Positions 34,701 to 46,700 of a stretch of DNA of 64,000 nucleotides are shown one piece after another. This DNA comes from JASJAR01 sp039198225 (GTDB taxonomy: Bacteria > Pseudomonadota > Alphaproteobacteria > Rhodobacterales > Rhodobacteraceae): the NCBI GenBank assembly GCA_039198225.1, contig JBCCTQ010000009.1, forward strand, positions 59,415-123,414. Direction: 5' to 3'. Made by a program: the position numbers and the translations under genes. The stretch's first letter is position 1, and each line of letters opens with the position of its first letter. The notes beneath the pieces were generated by a model. It searched no databases and had not been told where the DNA came from. It was given only the letters and a program-made list of their open reading frames with translations.

Positions 34701-37700
34701 CGGATCAAGCTCGAGTTGGCCTTCGTCGAAATTGTAGGACACGCGCACATCGCCGGTGATGTTGGTCGACTGATAGTTGCCCGGCGTCGCGCCGGCCGGA
34801 TCGTAAATGACCCGACGGCCGGTCGAACCCGCCAGAGCGGCAATATCGGCGGTCACACCTGCACCGATATTGACGTCGTACTGGCTCCGGCCCGCGGCGA
34901 TCTTGCCGTTGATATTGACCGTATCGGCGCTGATGAAGATGTTCCGGCCCGCGCTCAAACCACCCGGCGAACGGCGCACGGTGAACGTCGGCAGAAGGAA
35001 GCCTTTCCCTCCGTTATTCACCTGATCCGCGATCGCGGTCCCGCTCATCAAGAACGAACGGTAGCGGTCTTGGGCACTATTGAAGTAATCGCGGTATTGG
35101 TCTTCCGGCGTCGAACCCACTTCACGGATGCCCGGGATGTAACCCAGAACCAGAGAGCCTTCGGTCGCCGTGAGGAAGAGCGATTTGCCGGAGATGTCGG
35201 CCGAGATGTCGAGATCGCCCTTGAAAGTGGTGATCGCGACCGATCCACGAGGGTTTGCCACGTCGCCGACGATGTTGATCGAGCCCTTGCCCGCCTGGCT
35301 GACGCCGCCCCGCTGTCCATAGGCTTCGATCGAGATAACTGGCTCGGCCGAGCTTTCGCCGTCGGTGAAGGCAAAGCTTGCCCCCGACCCGCCGGAAGAC
35401 TGCGAATTCACATCCGCCACCGAACGGACGCGAACGTCGTTGAGGAGGATCTGGCCGCCTTCGTCGGGCGAGATATAGGCGCCTTCGATCTTCAAAAGGG
35501 CTTCGCCGAAGCTCTGGATGCGGATTTGTGCGTCGCCCGGCGCTGTCAGCGCGCCGGAGCCATCCACGTAATCGCCCCGCATCTCGATATTGCCTTCGAT
35601 GGCCCGGACCGGGTTGACGGTAACGATGTCGACCGTCGTTGAGCCCGCACCGGCCATCCGTGTCTGGAGAAGCGAGCGCTCCGCCTGCCACGCGATGACC
35701 GCATTGGAATCCTGCGACAGGTTGGGGTCATTGATCCAACCGTTCAACTCGTCGATCCGGTCTTGGAGGGTTTGGGCGAGGATTTGGTCCTTCGCAACAC
35801 TCCAGGTGATGCCGTCGTAATTTTCATCGGCCGAATTGAGCACCGTGTAGTCTTCGGCAAGCTCCAGGATCTGCTGGTTCCGCGAACCGGCGCGCACATC
35901 GCCGTTTACGGTCACGCCCGCATTGGAATTGTCAGTCGAAGAACCACTCTCGATGTCGAGGCTCACTTCGTCGGCGCCGAATAGCCCGCCGATGCCATTG
36001 ATGATGGCGGCGGCGACTTCGCGGTAGAGGTCCTTGCCGCGACCGTAGCCGCTGATATTCCGCCCGCCCGCTTCGGCGAAGAGGTAGATATCCTCGACCG
36101 CCAGCACTTCGGCGCCAGACCCGATAATGATCCGGCTTGCCGTATCGGCCTTGGCATCGGCCTTGGGATCGGTCGGGATCGGGATCGCGGTCTTATTGAA
36201 GACCCGGCTTTCGGCCAGAACCGTGACGTCTTGAAGCCCGGTTGTGGTGTGGCCCGCTTTGAACTCCACATCGCCCAGCGCTTCGATGAAGGCGCCAGAA
36301 TTGACCACGATCCGGTGGTCGGCATTGTAGGTCGCCTCGGTATTGGCCGTCGCGGCACCCGCGAGACCGTAAGACTTTGCGTCGCTTTCGGCCTTGAGGT
36401 AAGCGTCGCCACCCGCCACGAAAACGGCGTCTCCGACCGTGCGGATGTCAGCGTCGCCGATCGTCAGCGTGGCGTCATTCGTGTTCACCTTGACGGTGGA
36501 GTTGCCGATCGGCACCGCGATCGCGCCGCCCGCGTCGAGTTTCAGCCGGTCGGTAATGTCCATGTCGGTCGTGACCGCGAAGAGCACCTCACCTGGCGCG
36601 TCCGGATCGCCGGTTTGCAGGATATCAGCGCCCGAATTGATCGTTAAATCGGTTTCAGCGTCGATATTGATCTCGGACGAGATCGCGGCCACATCGAAAA
36701 GCCCGCCAGAACCGGAGGTGATGTTGAACCCGTCTTCCGGGCGAGACACACCGTTGGCGGCGGTCACTTGGATGTTTTCGGCCAGGATCCCGACATTGCC
36801 CCGGAGGCGCGTTTCGACATCGCTGTCGACATCCGTTGTGGTCCTGGCACCGGAATAGCCCACGGCGGAGGCCGACAGGTTGTTAAGCGACCCCGCAAGC
36901 GCGGCCTGGTGCGTTGCACCGACCGAGAGATCGAAGGCCGAAAGCGTGGTCGCCCCACCCTGACCGATGTCGGTCAGCGTTTCGGTGCGCACATCAATAT
37001 CGGCCCGGCTCGATGAGCCTGAGACCACACCACCTGAACCGGAGACGGTCTCGGCCGTGAAGTCCGGCGCATTGGACGCCCCGATCTGGAGAACATTGTC
37101 AGAGAAAAACGTACCCGACCGGACCCGTGTCGTCACAGTCGCGGTCTGACCGCTCGATTGACCGGCGCGAGCATTAACGACACCGACAGCGGCGACGCCG
37201 CCCGAAACACCGGACGCGTCCGCCTCGGCCGAGGCTTCGTCAGCGGTTGCGTTGATGGCAATCGCATCTGTCGCGTCGAAGTCGCCCGAGACGTCAGTGG
37301 TGATCGTGTAGTCGAGCCGCGCATCCGCTTCGGCACCGTTCCCGGCAACAAGTCCGCCCGAGGCAGAGCGCGCGCGCGCCTTGGCATTGGTGCCATCGGC
37401 ATCCGAAAGCTCAGTTTTGACCGAAATGTCAGCACCTTCCGCGTCGACATTGGTAAGTGTCGTCGAAAGGTCGGCGTCTGTTTCCGCATAAGCCACGCTG
37501 GCGCCAACCGCGAAGGCCCCGGCGGCCACACCGGCCGCATCGGCATCCGAGCGCGTGGTGGCTTCGTTCGAAATCGCGATGGTCGAGGCGTCGATATTGG
37601 TCGCGCCGATGGAGACGGTCGAGGTGACGTCGGCATCGGCCGTTACCACCACGCCGTTGAGCCCACCTAGGGCCCCGAGCGTCGAGCCGATCCCGGTGGC

Positions 37701-40700
37701 GACCACCGCCGAGCTATCATTCGCGCCAAGTGTGAAGCTGTCTCCGGCAACCCGAGCCGATGATCCGCCTGCAAGTGCAATCCGCACGGTGCCAGTGTTA
37801 TCTGCCGTTGCGACCGCAGCTCCGGCGCCGTAGAGCCCCGACAGTGTAAAATTGAACACATCGGCGCGGACGACGTCTTCGCGTTCCGCCGTGACCGTGA
37901 TCGCTCCGGCAGAATTGCCCTGGCCCGCAAGAACGAGGCCCGATCCTGCGTCAATGGCCGCTGTGCTATCGGATTTGGCCACCACGACGCCCACACCCGC
38001 GCCTGCAAAAGCCGATCCGGCGATGGTTGCCGCTTGGGCGTCAATCGTGTCGCCGGCAGAGTTCCCAGTCCGCGCCGCCACGTCGATATTGGCATCGGAG
38101 AGGATTGAGACGTTGTTACCAAAGGAAATTGCAGCGCCATTGGCCACGTTCGACACGGCCGTGCCCGAAGACACGCCAATTCCTGACACGCTCAGTGCCC
38201 CGGCGAACTGGCTCACGCCCACATCGCCGTCCGCATACAACTCGACGTTGCCGCCCGCTTGGACGGTCGCGCCATCGCCGAAAGCAAGGCTCGCGCCATC
38301 CGACAAGCTCGTGGCATCAACGGTAACGCCTTGGCGTGCAGACACCGCGCGCGATTGGCCATCAGATCCGCCGGAATAATCAACGAGTTCGCCGCCGGAG
38401 CCCGTGTCGGATCCACCGGATTGGTCGCTGGCAAGCTCGGTTTGAACGTCTGCGGTGAGGGAATCCCGGTCACTATCGGAGGTTTCACCACCCATTTCGA
38501 CCACGCTGATTGCGGCCGCCGCGGCGAGGGCGCCAGCGCTGCCAACGGCGACTTTGCTGTCGATGGTGCGTTTTGCTTTGGCCCGGATATTGACGTTGCG
38601 CGTCGCCGTCAGATCGGTCTGCGCACCGATCACAACGCGGGTCGCGCCGTTAAAGCGGGCATAATCCAGCGATGCTCCGACGCCGACCACGCCGGCACCG
38701 ACGCCGCCGGCGATGCCGTTGAGCACAACCAATTCGTCGGCAGTGATCGACAGGTCATTGCCCGCTTCGATTGCTTGGCCAGCACCAATATCGACCGCTG
38801 TCGTGCTTTCAACGAGGGTCACATTGCCCGAAAGCGCAAGACCGAAGAGGCCGCCCGCGCCTGAGGCCGCAAAGCTATCGCCGTCGATATCGGTGGTTGC
38901 GGCGATGGACACATCGTCGAGCGCTTCGACCCGGCTCGTGGCATTGTCCGCCCCGGTCGCGGTGTCGATCTCGACTTTCGCCGAACCGCCCGCGACGGTC
39001 ACGCCAACTGCGCCAGCCGCGCCCACCGCGCCGCCCGCAGCCCCGCCGACATAGGTCTCGATATCCATCTCGTTGGTTGCGGCGATAGTGACATCATTGG
39101 CGCCGGTTGCACCGACGTCTATATCGCCCGCCCGGATTTGAGCCCCTTCGACTAGAACCAGGGACGAGCCTTCGAGGATCGAGACGCCCGCGGAGGCCGA
39201 GACCCCGACGTAGCCGCCGCCGAGACCGGCCACGACCGTCGTGATGTCTGTGCTGTTATTCGCCGTCACATCGGTGGCGTTTGCAGCGCCGACCGAGCCC
39301 GCCTGGACCCGAGTTTCCGCGGACGAGGTGACGAGGTTGGTAGCTGCCGCCGCGCCGACGCCTGCCGTGCCGCCCACGCCGACTGAGGCGGTGACCGTGG
39401 TGATGCTTGTTTCGGTGTCGGAGAGGAGCGTGGCGTTTTGGCCGCCATTGGCGCCTGATTGTTCTAGAAGGGCAAGATCTTCGAGCGAGATGGCCCCGCC
39501 AACGCTACCGCCGGTCAGATCTGTCCCCTCGCCGATTTGGACGATCGCGCTGTCATCAGCGGTGTTGAAGCTGAAAACACTGGTCGCGCCAACCGAACCG
39601 CCCACGGATCCTGTAGCGGTGACCATGTCGATGTCGGTCGCCGCTTCGGCAATCACGGCGGTGCCGCGGTGAGTGCGCCCGCTGGCATCGGTGAGGGTGC
39701 CATGGCCCGAGCCGATTAAAGCGCCGCCGTCGGTGACTTTTGCTTCGGCCTCATTGGCCGAAAGGTTCACAGCAACAGAGGCGCCCACCCCAACCGCGCC
39801 AGCCTTGCTGAAGCTGAGGGACATACCTGGGTCTTCGTCGCTGCCACCCTTGAGACCGATTTCGGTCTCAGCGATCGCTTCGAGCAAAGCCGTCCCGCCG
39901 GCAATCACGAAACCGCCGCCGGAAATCGTGGCATCGACGGTGTTTTCCGAGGTGTTGGCGACGGCCGAACCCGTCACGCTCACGCTGCCAGAAAGTGCGC
40001 CCGAGACCGCAAGACCCGACAGAACGGTGCCCGCATTGGCGGCGATCCGCGCGTTTCCGGTTGCGTAAATCTGCATCGCGTCGACATCGGTGTCGACGTC
40101 GAGCCTGGATATATTCGTGACCACCCCAAGCCCAGCGGCCGCAGCGCCGCCAGCGGCAACCGAACCGGCAATCGCCTGGAGATCCATATCCGCATCGGCA
40201 TTCACCGTAACGTTACCCGCTTCGATGGTGCCGTTCGCCGCCCGGGCCGAGGTTTCGCCGTCGGCCACGGTGATGGCAAAACTCCCGCCGAACGCGCCTT
40301 TGCCACCGAGAGCCGCCGCCGCCGCAAAGTTATCGACTTCCATGTCAGACAGAGCTTCGACCGTGACCGCGCCGTCGCTGCCTGCATCTTGCCGCGCGAC
40401 CACGCTGACGCCATCGATTTCTGCCGTTGCATCGTCTGAATGAACATTTACGGCCACGGCCCCGCCGAAGCCTGCTTTGCCGCCCCCAGACACGGTGCCC
40501 GCCAAAGACTTGATCGTGCCGCTCTGGTCAGCGCGAACCGTGAGCGCATTGCCGGTCGTATTGATCGCGGCTGAGCCCGACGACGTAACGAGCCGCGCGA
40601 ACGCTTCCCGGTTCATGACATTGACGACCACCGAGCCTGCGCCGGTGGAGCCACCGGCCACCGCACCGGCGGCGGTCATGGTCTCGATGGTGCCCGATTG

Positions 40701-43700
40701 TTCAGCCGTGATCGCGACGGGGGCGTCAAAGGTCAGATCGGCGCCCGAAGGAAGGATCACCTCCGCTTCGGTTTCGCCGAAGAGGAGGTTCACTGCGAAG
40801 CCTGCGCCGAAACCGGCGCTGGTTCCGCCCGAAAGGACACCGGCGAGCGAGCGCGTGGTGGCGTCTTCGGTGGCTTTGACTTCGAGCCCAGTGATCACGG
40901 GAGCAGCCGCCCCGAGCTCGACCCGCGCGCGGGTCACGTCACCCGCATCTAGGGTCGCGGCGAGGCTCTGGCCGGAAATGTTCGAAACATTCGTAAACGC
41001 ATCGTCCCGCGCGCCTTCGCTGTCGTCCTGGGCCTGCTGGGCCGGGTCGGGATCGGATGCGCTGGCCCCGTTCATTGGGTCGACCGACGGCCCACCGGTG
41101 GGGGCCGTGCCGATCTGTGTGTAGACAAGGCTCCCGGCAATCGAGGTCGACCCGCTGGCCGCCCCAGCCGCGGCAATCGCGTCGATGGACTGGTTGTTGG
41201 TGGCCGTGACCGAGAGATCGCCGCCCGCAAAGCTCGACCCCGTGGTCAGATCGGCCGTGGTGGCCCCGTGGATCAGCGCCACAGTCACGCCCGCCCCGAA
41301 GGCCGAGCCCCCGGTGCCGATGGCCGCCGCACCGGCGAGAATGTCAATGTCGGTGGTCTTTGTGGCCGAAAGCTCCACATCGCCGCCCGCATAGCTGCCG
41401 CCTGCCACGGCGACCCGCGCCGAATTGCCGATATCGCCGACAGCAATGGAACCCGTGATTGCCGTATTGCCGGAAGCGCCGACGCCTGCGGCGAGTGTGT
41501 TGATCGTTCCGGTATTTGTCGCTTGGGCTGTGAGACCCGCCAACGCCGTTGCGGTGGTGTCGATATCAGTACCGGTCAATTCAATCGCCGTGTCATGGCG
41601 GATGAAATTCGCGGTGATCGCCGCACCCGCCGCGTTGCGGGACGACCCACTCGCCGCACCCGCAAGGGCCTCAATCTGCGTGCCGTCATCGGCGTTGAGC
41701 GTCACACCACCGGCGGTGATGTCGGCGTTTTCGGCAGTGATCTTGGTCGATCCGGTGGCGACGTTGACCGTCACCGCCCCGCCAATCGCCGTATTCTTCG
41801 AAAGGCTCACGGCCGCTGCAATCGACCCGATGGAGCCGTCATTTTCGGCCCGCGCCGTCAGGGCGCCGGTTGCATCTATCGTCGTGCCGTCGAGGTCGAC
41901 GAGTGTGTCGTTGGCAAGGATCAGGTTCAGCGTCGAGGCAAACCCTGCCGCGGTTTTTCCGGCCGCCGTGACGCCGCCGCCGAGGCTTCGAATGTCGCGG
42001 TCGCTGTCCGCAGTCAGCGTCACTCCACCGCCATCGGTCACGTCACTGTCGGTCAGGCCCGCCGTGACGCCGCCGGTAATCGTATTGGCAGAAATGCCTA
42101 CTCCGATGCCGAGTTCCGTCGTTGCCGCCCCGCCAGCCGCCGCGAGTGACCCAATATAGCTCGTCGCATCGGCGTCGATATCGAGGGTGAGAGTGGACGT
42201 CCGGGCCACGAGGTCGGTGTATTCGGCCACTGCCTTCGTGCGGCCGATGATCGTATTCACTGCGACAGCACCGCCCACCGCATTGCTCTGACCGCGCGAA
42301 ATGGCGCCTGCGAGGCTCCAGATCTCGGCATCTTCTTCTGCCGCGACGGTCACAGTGTCGGCGTCAATCTCGATCCGGCCGTCGGCATCGCCGTCGATCA
42401 GCGCGATGGCGCCCCCGGTCCAAGTGTTCACCGCGACCGAACCGGCCGCACCGGTTTTGCCGACGCCGTAGGTCGCGGCGATCCCGTAGACCTCCGCCGT
42501 AGTTTGCGCGCGCACGATGACGCTTGCCGCATCGATCGTCGTACCCCCTTCGACGCTGGCCTTGGTGTCGCGATCAACCGTGTTCATCGCCGCCGCGAGG
42601 CCGATCCCGTAGCCTTCGGTTTTCGACCCGTTGACAGATACGGCCCCGGCCGCGCCCGCGGTGGTCGACGTATCGTCAGCCTCTACACGAGCCGTTCCGG
42701 TGACGGTCACATCGGCGGCATCGATTTCCGCTTCGGTGTCGCCATCGAGCCAAATGACAGTGACCGAGCCGGCCAGGGTTTTGTCGGCATTCGAGGATTT
42801 CGCACCGCCCGCGGCCACGCCCACAACCATTGCCTGGTCGTCGGCCTCAACCGTCACATTCGCCGCTTCAACCGTGGCACCCCGGAGCGAGGCGGTCACA
42901 TCGCGGCCGCCATAGGTCACGCCGATCGCCCCAGCCAGGGAATTAGTTTTCTCGCTCGGATCGGCGTTTTTGGCCGTCGCGGCTGAGCCCGCCACGGTGA
43001 CGGAAGTCGAGACATTGGTCGCCGTGATGTCGAGATTGCCTGAAAGATCGATCCGCGCGTTCGAAGCGACTTCCGCGCTCATCTCGTTTTCAAGAACGAG
43101 GTTCATGGCCGCTGAGCCGGACGCCGACCAGCCGGTCTTTTTCTTAGTGCCGGCGTCGTCTTCCGGGGTCTGGAAATTGTTCTGCGCCGCAATTGCCGAT
43201 TGCTCGTCGTCGGAGAGGAGCGCGTTCGGCGTCATGATCGGCTCGTCATTGTCGCCGTCCGGGTCATCGATCTTGCCGTGGACCTTGGACCCTGCCACCG
43301 CTGCGGCCACGTCAAGGGCGTTGTTCCGGGCGTTGACCGTGAGGTCGGCGGCCGTGATCCGGGTCGTTCCGGCCGTCCCTTGGAGCGCGCCATTCCCCGA
43401 CCCGATCCCGGCTTCAACGTCTCGCGATATGAAGTTCACCGCACCGGACCCGCCGAAACCTTCGTTCTGTGCCTTCGACACTGCACCGCCGATCGCCCAG
43501 AGGATCGACCGGTCTTCGGCTTCGATCAGGATCTGGTCGCCGGAAAGGATCGCAGTGTCGCTGACCCGCGCCCGGGTCGTGCTTTCAATGACATTCGCCG
43601 CAACCGCAGCGTTGATCGAGGAGCCTTTGGCCGAAGCCGCTGCAAAGGAGAAGTTGATCTGGACGATGTCCGTATCGGCCTCGACGGTGATGTCATCGGC

Positions 43701-46700
43701 CGAGATTTGCGCCCCGTCGCCGATGAGCGCCTCGGTGAGGCTTGCCGAGCGGGCAAGGATGACCGCGCCGCCCGTGCTGTCTTCGGTTTTGGCCGAACTG
43801 ATCGGGTTTTTCTTGGGCAGGTTCGCCACGTGGACGTTCAACGCTTCCTGCAAGGCGGTCACGTTGAGATCGCCCGTCAGCGTAACATCGGCCCCGTCCC
43901 GGATGGCGGCGGTGGTCTCGTTGTCGGTATTGAAGACGTTTACCGAAATCGCAATTGCTTGCTTTTGCTCGCTTTCAACGCCTTTGGCCACCGGCGCGAT
44001 GGCTTTCGATTTCGTCTCGGACGTGACGTAGAAGAACGGGTCAATATAGGTGAAGAGGTCGGGCGCTTCGATATCGCCGGTGGTCTCGGAGCCAGGATCG
44101 ACGCTCGGCAATTCGAACTCGGCCACCTGGCTGCCAAAACTGTCCCAACCGTCCTTGATACCTTCGGCGGGTGTGATCGAGGGATAGGAGGTCAGCGCAT
44201 CTACGTCGAGGCTTCCGGCATTGACCACCGTATCGGCGCCAAGCTCGGCAACGGTGTCGCCCGCGAGGTTTGAAAGCGACAGGTTCACGAAGCGCGCTTT
44301 ACCGAAGGAGCTCGTGAGCTCGTCCTGGCTAACGCCCAAAGCCGCGGCGTATTTCTTCGTGAGAAAGTCGAGCGAGCCCATGGCCGACTGGACGTTCCGC
44401 GTCAGCCCCAACCCGCCTTCGGGTACGGTGGCGAAGCGGTAGGCCGAATTGATCCCGACGGCGCCGAGCGTACGGACATCCGTCGATTTCAGCGCGGTGA
44501 CCGCCTCGCCATTCGAGAGGTCGCGGAAATCGCCGCCGAGCGAGGCGTAGGTGTCGAGCGTCTCCCATTGGAGATCGAGCGTGAAGCCCCCGGCAGAGCC
44601 CGGCTTTTTGTCTTCATCGGTCGAGCTTGAAAGGAATTTCGGGGTCGCCTTTTCCATCACCTTGGCGAGCTTGGTGCCAATCGTGGTGTTCCAAAGCGCC
44701 ACGCGCAACGGATCGTTGAGACCCATCAGCGTGTTGGTGACGTGGGTTTTCTCCCAAAGGACGCTTTCTGCGTCGACGGTGATATCGCCCACTGCATCAA
44801 GATCGCCGCCTACCGCGGCCTCGGTCAGGCCATCCGAAATCGAAATCGTAACTGCAATCGCGTACCAACCGTCCTGGTAAGCATCGGCGATGTTGGAAAT
44901 GTTGGTCTGGTAGCCCGAATAGGCACCGGTATCGATCGCACCGCCCGAATTGATCGAGCCACCATCGACCAAAAGCTGGTTTTTCAGATCGCGCGTCGAG
45001 AAAACCACACCGCCCGCGAGGCCTGCCACAACATAAGGCGCAATCGCGACGTTGATATTTTCATTGGCCGTCGAGAAGAGCGAGACATCGCCCGCGCCGG
45101 ACGAGATATTGCTGTCGGTGATCTTCACCTGGCTGTCAGTGTCGGTCACCGCGACCGCGACGGCCAAAACCATAGTGATCGGTGCGATCTCCACCTCTGT
45201 TGCCGCATGGGATTGGATGAAGACCGCATCGTTTGTCGGATCCCACCCTGCGGGGAGGAGAATGTTATTCAACTCCAGCGGGTTATCCGCAATCAATTCA
45301 TATTCGTTGAGCGGTAATCCGTCGAAGCCAATCCGCCCGTTGTCGGCCAAATCACCTGAGAAACTCGCCGTGGGCGAGATGTCTAAGTTCTTCCAATTCC
45401 CGTCGCCATTGATCGTCGATTGATCGATCGTGATCTTTGCGTCCGCGGTGAGCGAATAGACTTGGAGCGGGATCAGGAGGTCGTTGACCGCGTCGAGCCC
45501 CCGGTCGAGCACCGTGTCGATCTTATCGACCACCGTATCGAGGTAGGCCTCGAAATAGGATTGGTCGCTTTCGAAATTGGCGGCGTATTCGTTGAGGGAA
45601 TCCTCGGTGTCACCGAAAATATTGGTCGATTGGGCATAGGCGCTGATGAGCACAGCGCCGCCATCGAGCGTGGCTTGATCGATATCTATCGTGGCTTGGC
45701 GGTCATCGCCTTCGAAGGTCCAGAGCACGCCTTCGGTCCGGTCGCGCGCCAGAAGCGCCACGAGCCCGCCTTGGTTGCCGTTATCGGCATCGGCGCGAAG
45801 TGAAGCACCGGCTTCGACGTCAATGTCAGGGGCCGAAAGGATGAGATCGCCCGATTCTGAGATGCTCGCGTCGGCCTCCGCGTCACCGCCCGCCGCCACG
45901 TGGCGTGTGTTCACACTGCCAGTGACCGTGATGCGGTTGTCCCCCGTCACGCCGAAATCGCCGCCTGAGGTCAGGAGCGCGCCGTCGATGGTGACGGTTT
46001 TGGCGTCAACGAAAAGCGCCCCTGCCCGGCTGCCGGTCGATCCGGTGGCAATCTCGCCCGCCACCGTGAGATCGCCGTCGCTCACAAGGGCCGCAAAGCC
46101 CCCAGCCCCGGCGGTGGCAGAGGCGTCGATCCGCATGGTTTCGGCAAAGGCCGCCGAATTCTTCCCGAAAAAGACCACCGAGCCGCCCGCGCCGGAGCCG
46201 GTGCCCGAAACGTCGATTTCGGCCCCGCCAGCCACGGTGAAATTCGCACCCGATGCACCTTGGACCGATCCACCGGCCCCGCCACCGCGCTTGGCGCTCA
46301 CATCGGCATTGGCGCCGACATCGATGTCGCCGCCAGCAAAAAGCCGGATAACCCCGCCCTCGACCGATACACCGGACGCCTCTTCGATCCCGTCGGTCGA
46401 CACGGCAGGGTCAACTGTCCCGGTGCCACTGGTGTCTTCAACCACGATCCGGCCATCGACGAGCATCCGGGCGCCAGCGCGAAGTTCGAGCCGTTGTGCG
46501 TTGATTACACCGTATATTTCGATAGATCCCGACGCGTCGAGATCTTCCGTGCCGGCAAAAAGTGCGGCCGTGTTTGTCGTTCCCGTATCGGACCCGTCCG
46601 CCTCGGCCAATAGACCATCCACGACGCTTTGGGTCGGAGTTGAAAGCGTCAACTGACCGGCATTGATCACGCCCGATGCGGAGACAATGAAGCCGTTTTT

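Noticed and set aside
33729..35642. 637-codon plus-strand open frame
   Set aside because: Fully antisense to the continuous adhesin frame, Arg/Gly/His-rich shadow composition, no domain.
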